From Campylobacterales bacterium (lineage in GTDB: Bacteria > Campylobacterota > Campylobacteria > Campylobacterales > Sulfurovaceae), in the NCBI GenBank assembly GCA_014763885.1, contig JACXUO010000002.1:1-50499 (forward strand): a stretch of DNA of 50,499 bases, given 5' to 3'. The first letter of the stretch is position 1; each line of letters begins with the position of its first letter. A program made the position numbers and the translations under genes. The notes beneath the pieces were generated by a model, which saw only the letters and a program-made list of their open reading frames with translations, was not told the origin of the DNA and did no database searches. This document shows, in pieces, positions 1 to 5,820 of the stretch.

Positions 1-54
1 ACCCTCTGAAATATGCGAACGATTGTAATACTTGTTGAATGCCCTTCTGCTCAT

Positions 55-106
55 ACTTTAAGATACCTTTTTGGTTCTTAAAGTTTACCAGACCCTACTT
101 TAAGAA
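55..106. repeat. Triple ACTTTAAGA motif / inverted repeat before the low-complexity gene
   Basis: ACTTTAAGA occurs at 55-63 and again at 97-105, and its reverse complement lies at 76-84. The last two form a perfect 10-bp inverted repeat (75-84 with 97-106, 12-base spacer) that ends against the ribosome binding site AAGGAAG of the next gene. It could be a regulator site with three half-sites, or an RNA hairpin that controls access to the ribosome binding site. The repeat is seen directly; either role is inference. Confidence 0.5.
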
Positions 107-117
107 GGAAGAATTTT

Positions 118-597
118 ATGAATGATCTATTTGGTAGCTTACAGTTGGGAGATTTGCTAGGAGGCCTTGGAAATGTAGTAGGTACAGTGGCACACACTGT
201 AGATACAGTTGCTACAGTTGGTGATGTGGTTGTTGATGATGTTACAAACCTGGCGCTTGCTGTTGACCATGTTTTGGATGTTACTACTGCGATTGCTACT
301 ACAGCGATCACAGCTGATATCGTCAATCTTTTAGTTGTTGCAGATGCAGCAGTTGATAACACAACAGTAATCGCTAATAACCTTGTGAACGGTACAGTAT
401 TGCCTGCGGTAAATACTGTTGTTGGTGCAGTTGACGGTGTGGTTAACGACATAGTACTCGGCACTGTAGGTAGCACACTTGGCTTGGTTGACGGTGTTCT
501 GGATACAACTCTTGGACTTGCCGGCGGACTTGTCGGTGGGCTTATGCCTGACCTTTCAGCGTCAGCTTCAGCTTCTGCTAACGTAGTAGTGGCATAA
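118..597 (+). CDS. Low-complexity Val/Ala/Thr/Gly/Asp-rich protein of unknown function
   Basis: I do not recognise this 159-residue protein. It consists almost entirely of V, A, T, G, L, D, N and I. It has no Lys, Arg, Glu, Cys, Trp or Tyr, one Phe (residue 5), two His, and about 16 Asp, so it should be strongly acidic. The pattern is a loose repeat of short hydrophobic runs punctuated by VD, GD, LD or DG, with several GLVDGVL/GAVDGVV-like units in the second half, and it ends in an alternating Ser-Ala tract and NVVVA. There is no classical signal peptide because a basic N-region is missing. A good ribosome binding site (AAGGAAG, 105-111) supports the start. The gene stands alone and is followed by a hairpin at 609-627. 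The composition suggests a structural, self-assembling or surface protein, but this is only inference. Confidence 0.75.
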   Translation: MNDLFGSLQLGDLLGGLGNVVGTVAHTVDTVATVGDVVVDDVTNLALAVDHVLDVTTAIATTAITADIVNLLVVADAAVDNTTVIANNLVNGTVLPAVNTVVGAVDGVVNDIVLGTVGSTLGLVDGVLDTTLGLAGGLVGGLMPDLSASASASANVVVA

Positions 598-608
598 TCA
601 CTCTTTAT

Positions 609-627
609 CCCTCCTCTCTGAGGAGGG
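609..627 (+). terminator. Hairpin downstream of the low-complexity gene
   Basis: A perfect 8-bp stem (CCCTCCTC / GAGGAGGG) with a 3-base loop lies 12 bases after the stop codon. The downstream side is A/T-rich but has no long T run, so termination is likely but not textbook. Confidence 0.55.
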
Positions 628-780
628 TAAATTAATCGCTATAGAGATATAGTTTTTTCCTCGTTACCGCGGTCTCCGTGATAATGCGTATATCATTTAA
701 CCTACTAGAAAACTCCCGCTACGCCATGATATTGTATAGGTATTACGATGGAAACCGTCGTAACTAGAGTGGGTTGATAT

Positions 781-846
781 GGATTTCCGATAATAGTCGG
801 GAATGACAGGAGGGGTTAGGGGCATTCCACATCGGCAGATGTGGAA
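781..846. repeat. Pair of palindromes, one REP-like
   Basis: 781-810 carries an imperfect palindrome (TTTCCGA, TAATAG, TCGGGAA) followed by TGACAGG. This resembles the short dispersed repeats with an ATTCCCG...CGGGAAT core and a TGAC flank known in many proteobacteria. Immediately after it, 825-846 is a perfect 9-bp stem (TTCCACATC / GATGTGGAA) with loop GGCA. Both lie just past the stop of the minus-strand transglycosylase gene and could act as its transcript end. A second copy was not noticed in this window. Confidence 0.45.
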
Positions 847-867
847 CGTGGAGAGAAAGAAAAGGGC

Positions 868-1431
868 TTAGGCAAGCTTCTCCTGCCAATACTGCTTCCA
901 TACCATCGCGAGCCTTGACCGGTGTGTTTTTCTCAGTTTCTTGGGAAGGTTGTATCGGAGGTTTCTCTCCAGACGTTTTGTGAGTTTCTTGTTTTTCATG
1001 ATGGCATTGAAGCCGCCTACACCCTGCTGGTGTGCTCCGTAGATACTGAAAGCACTGATCTTGATGCCGTTTCTTTTCAGCTCCTGGATATTGGATTTGA
1101 GGATGGCTTGAAATATTCTGTCCTGATTTCGCGGCTGTTTCCATTGACTGTAGGGGATGCCGAGCTTTTGTGTATAGTGCCTGGCTGTTTTGGGCATGAT
1201 CTGGTAGCGTCCGTAGGCACCGCTTTTTTTGTTTTCTATATGATAACTGCCTATAGTAGATTCTATCTTGACGATCTTCTTGACGATCGTTGCAAACTTT
1301 TGCGGACTGATCCCCGCCTTTTGTGCTATCCGCTCGTAAGCAGCTTCAGCGGCAGTGGTGCTCAGGAAGAGAAGGGTGAGCAGTGCAAGTAGCTGTCGGG
1401 AGAAGACGGTACGTTTTGCTCCGGCTACCAT
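868..1431 (-). CDS. Exported lytic transglycosylase-like protein (SLT/lysozyme-like fold)
   Basis: This 187-residue protein probably cleaves peptidoglycan glycan strands in the periplasm. Residues 1-30 form a signal peptide: basic start, a Leu-rich core at 14-23, and AAEA before a likely cut near residue 30. The mature part shows the family 1 lytic transglycosylase pattern: a candidate catalytic Glu57 in KIEST, then GAYGRYQIMP (71-80), matching the GAxGLMQLMP-type motif, followed by KTARHY. The C-terminal half is Lys/Arg-rich, which would favour binding to the anionic cell wall. Only the core domain is present, shorter than soluble Slt or MltC-type enzymes. It is monocistronic and divergent from the L,D-transpeptidase region, so two cell-wall enzymes flank the same intergenic stretch. 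Family assignment is fairly secure; activity is inferred. Confidence 0.8.
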   Translation of the reverse strand: MVAGAKRTVFSRQLLALLTLLFLSTTAAEAAYERIAQKAGISPQKFATIVKKIVKIESTIGSYHIENKKSGAYGRYQIMPKTARHYTQKLGIPYSQWKQPRNQDRIFQAILKSNIQELKRNGIKISAFSIYGAHQQGVGGFNAIMKNKKLTKRLERNLRYNLPKKLRKTHRSRLAMVWKQYWQEKLA

Positions 1432-1519
1432 AAGTGTGACTGTGAAAAATATCGTAACGGTATAGGCTAATACTTCGATGTTTGCTCCTTTGCGATAATA
1501 CTTTGATTTGGGAGATTAA

Positions 1520-1537
1520 AAGAGAAAATTTTCTCTT
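1520..1537. promoter_or_regulatory. 18-bp perfect palindrome, candidate operator
   Basis: AAGAGAAAATTTTCTCTT is identical to its reverse complement. It sits 89 bases upstream of the transglycosylase start, in the 458-bp region shared with the divergent L,D-transpeptidase. A perfect 18-mer with no spacer fits a dimeric regulator site better than an RNA hairpin. No regulator is assigned. The rest of 1432-1690 is A/T-rich and shows nothing else I can name. Confidence 0.4.
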
Positions 1538-1692
1538 GGATAGAAGTCATGTGGAATTATATATAATAAAACTTAACAATATATAAAACTTAAAGTTATA
1601 TTAATTGAAGAGGGATCAGTGTATCAATAAGTAATCTTTTACTGATTTTGCATCAGAATAACTGATCTTATATTTGTTTAATATTTATCAAG

Positions 1693-1698
1693 TATAAT
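1693..1698 (+). promoter_or_regulatory. -10 box TATAAT for the L,D-transpeptidase transcript
   Basis: A perfect TATAAT with no convincing -35 box, as is common for sigma-70 promoters in Campylobacterota. It predicts a start near 1705, just before the folded leader at 1715-1790. Confidence 0.55.
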
Positions 1699-1714
1699 GT
1701 AACCAGATATTAAT

Positions 1715-1790
1715 GTTAAAAGCTAAACTTGTTGTGAAGCAAGGACAGAAAGTCATGGGTCTTTAGAGTGAAGATCGCCAGACCGCACAC
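1715..1790 (+). ncRNA. Candidate GEMM-I-like cyclic-dinucleotide riboswitch
   Basis: The leader resembles the GEMM-I aptamer element by element. TAAAC (1724-1728) precedes a 6-bp stem CTTGTT/AGCAAG (1728-1733, 1738-1743) closed by the GNRA loop GTGA. Next come GGACAGAAAGTC (1743-1754; family consensus GGACGCAAAGCC), ATGGGTCTT with a second stem TCTT/AAGA (1760-1763, 1771-1774), and GATCGCCAGACCGC (family: GATAGCCGGGTTGCCG). It starts about 10 bases after the predicted transcription start and lies 100 bases before an L,D-transpeptidase gene. The GNRA loop and AAAG segment match conserved GEMM-I parts. The GCAAAG core reads AGAAAG here and the basal helix is imperfect, so ligand preference (c-di-GMP or cGAMP) cannot be judged by eye. 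I saw no clear terminator between aptamer and gene. Confidence 0.45.
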
Positions 1791-1889
1791 CCAAGAGGTA
1801 TATTTTAGAATCCGTATAAGGGTATTTCTGTTTTCTTCACTCCTTTGTTTTGATCGTTAATATGATACAAACCCCATCAAAGGATCGTT

Positions 1890-2399
1890 GTGAAAAAATA
1901 TTTCTTTTTTTATATGATTGCCCCACTTCTTCTCTTTGCAAATACTGAGCCTCTTTCAAACTCCCAGGATATCAAAGCAGATCTGGTTACCGTGGTAAAA
2001 TCAGAAAGAAAGCTCTACCTTTCGCACAAAGGGAAAATCCTGAAAACCTTCAATATCGCTCTTGGCGGCAACCCTGTAGGGCACAAAAAAGTGCAAGGCG
2101 ACCAAAAAACGCCGGAGGGCTACTACAGGCTTGATTATTTGAAGTTGGATAGCTCCTTTTATAAAGCCCTGCATATCTCATATCCAAACAGAGAAGATTG
2201 CTGCAATGCCCAAGAAATGGGTAAAAGCCCAGGCGGAGCGATCATGATCCACGGACAGCCGAACAACCAGGGATGGTTTAAATCATTTTTCAAGCAGCGT
2301 ACTGACTGGACTGCGGGATGCATCGCGCTTTTCAATAGTGATATGGATGAAGTATTGAAGTTTGTCAAGGTGGGAACCCCCATCCTGATCAAGCCTTAA
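1890..2399 (+). CDS. L,D-transpeptidase family (YkuD) protein
   Basis: A periplasmic enzyme of the YkuD fold that would form or exchange 3-3 peptidoglycan cross-links or attach proteins to the wall. The 169-residue product has a short signal peptide (MKKYFFFYMIAPLLLFA), a beta-rich N-terminal part with TPEGYY (74-79), His121 in IMIHG, and the nucleophile Cys144 in TAGCIAL, giving the His...Cys catalytic layout. It is close to the small YafK/ErfK-like class and lacks extra LysM or repeat domains. The start is GTG at 1890, supported by AAAGGAT at 1879-1885. A candidate cyclic-dinucleotide riboswitch lies in its leader, which would couple wall remodelling to second-messenger level. It converges with the aminotransferase gene, with only 14 bases between stops. 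Confidence 0.85.
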   Translation: MKKYFFFYMIAPLLLFANTEPLSNSQDIKADLVTVVKSERKLYLSHKGKILKTFNIALGGNPVGHKKVQGDQKTPEGYYRLDYLKLDSSFYKALHISYPNREDCCNAQEMGKSPGGAIMIHGQPNNQGWFKSFFKQRTDWTAGCIALFNSDMDEVLKFVKVGTPILIKP

Positions 2400-2413
2400 G
2401 GGCTCAGTCTGTC

Positions 2414-3523
2414 TTATGCCATCAATGCTTTTTTTATCCGTTGCAATCCCTCTTCGACTTCATCCGGGGAAGTGTAGGTAAAATTGAACCGGATCTCATC
2501 GCTGATCGGCTTATCGAGATAGAACTGGTTTGCCGGGACATAGACAACTTTTTCTTTGAGACATTTCTGAACCAGGGCAAAGGTATCCACACCGGGCAGT
2601 GAACCAAAGACAAACATCCCCCCTTTGGGGGTTTCAAATTGAAATTCTTTCAAATTTTCCTGCAGCGCTTTTGTAAAAATATGCATCTTGGCTTTGTAGG
2701 CACTCCTCAAAGCAGCCAGATGATTTTCATAGCTGCTTGCATCTTCCAGATAGTGGTCCAGTATATACTGGGAAATACCGCAACTATGCAGATCGATGGT
2801 TTCTTTGATGGTCGTAAGCATTTTGATCATCTCCTCGTTTGCCCTTATCCATCCAATCCTTAAACTCGGTGAAAGTGTCTTGGAAAAAGAACCGAGATGC
2901 AAACTGTTGTCAGGGATCAGACTGCTGATACTTGGCATCTTCTGATCAAAATAGAGCTCACTGTAGGGTGCATCTTCGATGATATAGCCACCATGTTTCA
3001 GGACACTCTTTGCCACTTCCAGCCTTTTTTCGCTGCTGTAAAGCGACCCTTTCGGATTTTGAAAATCGGGAATGAGGTATGCCAGTTTGATGTGGGAATA
3101 GAGTTCTTCGAATGGCCCGGTCTCTATGCCGTCATATGCCAGGGGAACGCTTCGCATCTCCAGGCCGTTCATTCGAAAGACATTGACAGCACCGAGATAG
3201 GATGGCTCCTCCACGATGATTTTCCTGTTTTGAAAATATTTGGCAATGATAAAAAGCCCCTGCTGGCTTCCTGTCGTGATAAGGATATTGGAAGCCTTGG
3301 TCTCAAATCCCTCTTTGTTGTAAAAATCGGCTATCTTCTCCCTGAGCGAGGGGATACCGTTGCTGACGGTGTATTGCAGGTTTTGCGGATTTTCAAATGC
3401 TTTTTCACTTGCTTTTTTCAACGCCTCAATCGGGAAGAGCTTTTCATCCGGCAATCCGCCTGCAAACGATATGGTCTCGCTGTCGATAGATTCGAGTATC
3501 TCACGTATAAATGATCGTTTCAC
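2414..3523 (-). CDS. PLP-dependent aminotransferase, fold type I (LysN/2-aminoadipate-like)
   Basis: This 369-residue class I/II aminotransferase transfers an amino group between an amino acid and a 2-oxo acid using pyridoxal phosphate. Visible landmarks are FAGGLPD (20-26), YTVSNGIPSLRE (51-62), TGSQQGL (84-90), Asn156 in the FQNPKG motif, Asp184 in EDAPY, and the PLP-binding Lys215 in GSFSKTLSPSLRIGW. The GLP start and the SQQGL motif are typical of the LysN, 2-aminoadipate and MocR-type branch, but no N-terminal GntR DNA-binding domain is present, so it is an enzyme and not a MocR regulator. Substrate is unknown. It is transcribed divergently from an AraC-type gene that could control it. 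Confidence 0.85.
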   Translation of the reverse strand: MKRSFIREILESIDSETISFAGGLPDEKLFPIEALKKASEKAFENPQNLQYTVSNGIPSLREKIADFYNKEGFETKASNILITTGSQQGLFIIAKYFQNRKIIVEEPSYLGAVNVFRMNGLEMRSVPLAYDGIETGPFEELYSHIKLAYLIPDFQNPKGSLYSSEKRLEVAKSVLKHGGYIIEDAPYSELYFDQKMPSISSLIPDNSLHLGSFSKTLSPSLRIGWIRANEEMIKMLTTIKETIDLHSCGISQYILDHYLEDASSYENHLAALRSAYKAKMHIFTKALQENLKEFQFETPKGGMFVFGSLPGVDTFALVQKCLKEKVVYVPANQFYLDKPISDEIRFNFTYTSPDEVEEGLQRIKKALMA

Positions 3524-3643
3524 TCTCTATCCTTTTATTTTTTCACTATTGTAGTGGAATGAAAGATTTTATTCTCCATTTTAATTGCGTATAAAACTAT
3601 TTATTATTGCTTAAAATAGATTTTAATATTGCTATAATAGGAG

Positions 3644-4513
3644 ATGAAAAAAGATACGATACAGCAGCATACCAAGATCGCCAATGATATGATCTACTAT
3701 ATCTATAAGTACATCGATACGGATATCAGCCTTGATGACCTCAGTAGAGAGCTGCATGTGAGCAAGTTTCACATGCACCGGATCTTCAAAAACGAGTTTG
3801 GCCGAAATGTCTATGAAACCATCAGATCGATACGACTGCAAAAGGCGGCAAGCCTGCTTTTGACAAACAAAAACTCCACCATCACACAGATAGCCAAAAT
3901 GTGCGGATACTCTTCGCAGACCTCTTTTGCCAAAGTCTTCAAGGAAAAATTTTTGATGACGCCAAAGGAGTGGAGACACAATGGCTACATCTCCTACATT
4001 AAAAACATTCTCAAGAGATCAAGCAGTGCTGCCAAATCTACAGCTGATTTCAGTTCGCTGAAACCGACCATCGTAAAAATGCCCGAGATGCAGGTGTATT
4101 ACATCCGGCATCAGGGATATGACCGATCGATCAAGGAGACATGGCAAAAGCTCCAGACCTGGGTACTCAGCAACGAACTCTGCAACGTGACACAGATAGG
4201 ATTGCACCATGACAACCCGACTATCATACCCCTGAACGAGTGCCAATACATCGCATGTATCGCACTGGAGGAAAAACCTGAAAATCCGACACTCCCTAGC
4301 CTCAATATCCCGCAGGGGGTCTATGCAAAGTTTGATTTTAGCGGAGAGTACGGGGATGTACTGCGGTTTATGAACTGGGTCTATTTTGACTGGCTGATCC
4401 AAAGCGGCTATGAAACGACCACAAACCCCTCCTATGCGATCTACCACAAGAACCACTTTTTATCCGAAGATGAGAAGTTTGAATTGAGCTACTATATTCC
4501 TATAAAATTGTAG
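3644..4513 (+). CDS. AraC-family regulator with GyrI-like ligand-binding domain
   Basis: A 289-residue transcription factor. The AraC DNA-binding domain is N-terminal (about 8-112), with one helix-turn-helix around ISLDDLSRELHVSKFHMHRIF and the second around ITQIAKMCGYSSQTSFAKVF. A C-terminal GyrI-like/effector-binding domain (about 130-289) includes MQVYYIRHQGYD. This order matches Rob/SoxS-related and drug-binding regulators that sense small hydrophobic or cationic ligands. It diverges from the aminotransferase gene across 120 bases. AGGAG lies directly against the ATG with no spacing, and a TATAAT sits at 3633-3638, so translation initiation is unusual; an upstream in-frame stop (3638) excludes an earlier start. 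Confidence 0.88.
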   Translation: MKKDTIQQHTKIANDMIYYIYKYIDTDISLDDLSRELHVSKFHMHRIFKNEFGRNVYETIRSIRLQKAASLLLTNKNSTITQIAKMCGYSSQTSFAKVFKEKFLMTPKEWRHNGYISYIKNILKRSSSAAKSTADFSSLKPTIVKMPEMQVYYIRHQGYDRSIKETWQKLQTWVLSNELCNVTQIGLHHDNPTIIPLNECQYIACIALEEKPENPTLPSLNIPQGVYAKFDFSGEYGDVLRFMNWVYFDWLIQSGYETTTNPSYAIYHKNHFLSEDEKFELSYYIPIKL

Positions 4514-4641
4514 AAAATCTTCGCTTCTCCTCCGGCTTCAAGATCTATCCCCTGTCAAATCATAAGAAAATATAAAGAAAATGATATTTTTTACAAATAT
4601 TTATAAAGATTTAAGAATAGTTCATATACAATAATTTTTAT

Positions 4642-4664
4642 CAAAGGAAAATAATTATCCTTTG
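4642..4664. promoter_or_regulatory. Inverted repeat at the peroxiredoxin promoter
   Basis: The arms CAAAGGA and TCCTTTG are separated by nine A/T bases. A TATACAAT sequence at 4625-4632 would place the transcription start on or next to the left arm. The A/T-rich centre recalls Fur/PerR-type boxes, and the downstream gene is a peroxide-removing enzyme, so a peroxide or iron regulator site is a reasonable guess. An mRNA hairpin upstream of the small reading frame at 4680 is the alternative. Confidence 0.4.
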
Positions 4665-4679
4665 AAGAAAGGATTGATT

Positions 4680-4748
4680 ATGGCTTGTGATACAGGTTCA
4701 AAACCGATAGAAGAAACAAAAAAATGTTTCAGAAGAAGAAAACAATAA
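4680..4748 (+). CDS. Possible 22-residue leader peptide upstream of the peroxiredoxin
   Basis: A short reading frame begins at ATG 4680 after a good ribosome binding site (AAAGGA, 4668-4673) and ends with TAA at 4748. Its peptide has two Cys (residues 3 and 16), an acidic-basic middle and a basic end (FRRRKQ). It lies between the candidate operator and the peroxiredoxin, 25 bases before the next start. It may be a real small protein, a leader that tunes translation, or chance; the ribosome binding site is the main support. Confidence 0.3.
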   Translation: MACDTGSKPIEETKKCFRRRKQ

Positions 4749-4773
4749 AAATAGAGAAACAAAGGAAAATAGA

Positions 4774-5388
4774 ATGAGTTCATCTTTAGTACTAAGAAAA
4801 GCACCGGAATTTGCAATGGATGCTTACGATGCGAAAACAGGTCACTATACACATGTAAAGAGTGAGGATTATGCTGGCAAATGGTATGTGGTATGTTTTT
4901 ACCCGGCAGACTTTACCTTCGTATGTCCTACAGAGATCGCGGCAATGAACGCAAAATACGATGAGTTCCAGGAGATGGGTGTAGAGATCCTGGCAGTATC
5001 TACAGATACAAAGTTCTCTCACAAAAGATTTGTCGAGACAGAGCCGTTGTTGAAAGGGCTTAAACTGACGATCGGTGCAGACCCTACCGGCAGAGTGAGC
5101 CGGGCATTCGGCGTGATGATCGAGGAAGAGGGGATTGCCCTTAGAGGTAGATTCCTTATCAATCCTGAAGGGACTGTGGTCGCGCAGGAAGTACAGGCAC
5201 CAATGGTAGGAAGAAATGTCAACGAGTTCCTCAGACAGGTCAGAGCATGGCAGCATGCTGAAAAAACAGGAGAGGTATGTCCCGCGGGATGGCAGCCAGG
5301 CAAGAAAACACTTCCGGTCAATACGGATGTGGAAGAGATGACAGGGAGAGTCGGCGACTATATCACGATAGAAGAGATCCTCTCCTAA
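4774..5388 (+). CDS. 2-Cys peroxiredoxin (AhpC/Prx1 class)
   Basis: A cytoplasmic thiol peroxidase that reduces hydrogen peroxide, alkyl hydroperoxides and peroxynitrite. The 204-residue protein has the peroxidatic Cys51 in FYPADFTFVCPTE and the resolving Cys169 in GEVCPAGW, followed by the C-terminal arm WQPGKKTL, which is typical of Prx1/AhpC enzymes that work as obligate dimers and decamers. Length is normal. No AhpF is adjacent, so electrons probably come from thioredoxin, as usual in Campylobacterota. The start is supported by AAAGGAA ten bases upstream. A small reading frame and an inverted repeat precede it, suggesting peroxide- or iron-responsive control (inference). Confidence 0.95.
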   Translation: MSSSLVLRKAPEFAMDAYDAKTGHYTHVKSEDYAGKWYVVCFYPADFTFVCPTEIAAMNAKYDEFQEMGVEILAVSTDTKFSHKRFVETEPLLKGLKLTIGADPTGRVSRAFGVMIEEEGIALRGRFLINPEGTVVAQEVQAPMVGRNVNEFLRQVRAWQHAEKTGEVCPAGWQPGKKTLPVNTDVEEMTGRVGDYITIEEILS

Positions 5389-5468
5389 TCGCTGCCTACG
5401 ATTTTAAACTGCGTGTATGACTCCTCCCCCCATGGGATGATGCATCATGAGAGAAGAGAGGGAAAAGA

Positions 5469-5675
5469 TCAGAGCTTTTTTATAGACTCAATGATCTTTC
5501 CTATCTTCTTTGCCTTCACCTTCACCCCGTCTACTTTTGCTAAAGGCTGAGACTTACACCTTTTACACATATTGATGCAGGATTTGACTTGAATGGAAGC
5601 ATCAGGAAAAGCCTTGGAAAGCTTTTTCTCAAACATTTTATTTTTGGGAAATTTTTTACATATATTGATCTTCAT
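5469..5675 (-). CDS. Small Cys-rich protein, DUF1450/YuzB-like
   Basis: A 68-residue basic protein with Cys at 6, 33, 37 and 40, in the arrangement CKK near the N-terminus and SCINMCKRCKSQPLAKVDG in the middle. The block of clustered Cys followed by PLAxVDG resembles the small thioredoxin-fold, possibly iron-sulfur binding, DUF1450/YuzB group, where the pattern is CLxYCxxCxxxPFALVNG. No ribosome binding site is obvious. It converges with the peroxiredoxin gene across 80 bases. Function is unknown; a redox or metal role is suggested only by the Cys pattern and by proximity. Confidence 0.6.
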   Translation of the reverse strand: MKINICKKFPKNKMFEKKLSKAFPDASIQVKSCINMCKRCKSQPLAKVDGVKVKAKKIGKIIESIKKL

Positions 5676-5820
5676 AGTGTGACTATAGCACTGTGAGTGT
5701 GTAGTGTGCGGGGAAAGATCATCATTTCGATAATGACATAGTCTCCAGGTAGCAGTGCATGAATCAAAGTTTATATTTTATCGCTTTTATGCTATCGTAT
5801 CTCCTTAACACGGAGGAACA

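Noticed and set aside
78-476. A 132-codon Thr/Ser/Pro-rich frame opposite the low-complexity gene
   Set aside because: It mirrors the GTN/GCN codons of the plus-strand gene and has no ribosome binding site. The plus-strand frame has a good one.
922-1392. A 156-codon plus-strand frame through the transglycosylase gene
   Set aside because: Shadow of the minus-strand gene, which has a signal peptide and a catalytic motif; the shadow matches nothing.
5437-5448. Palindrome ATGATGCATCAT between the Prx and DUF1450-like genes
   Set aside because: Short, simple in composition and without a T tract; not enough to call a terminator or operator.
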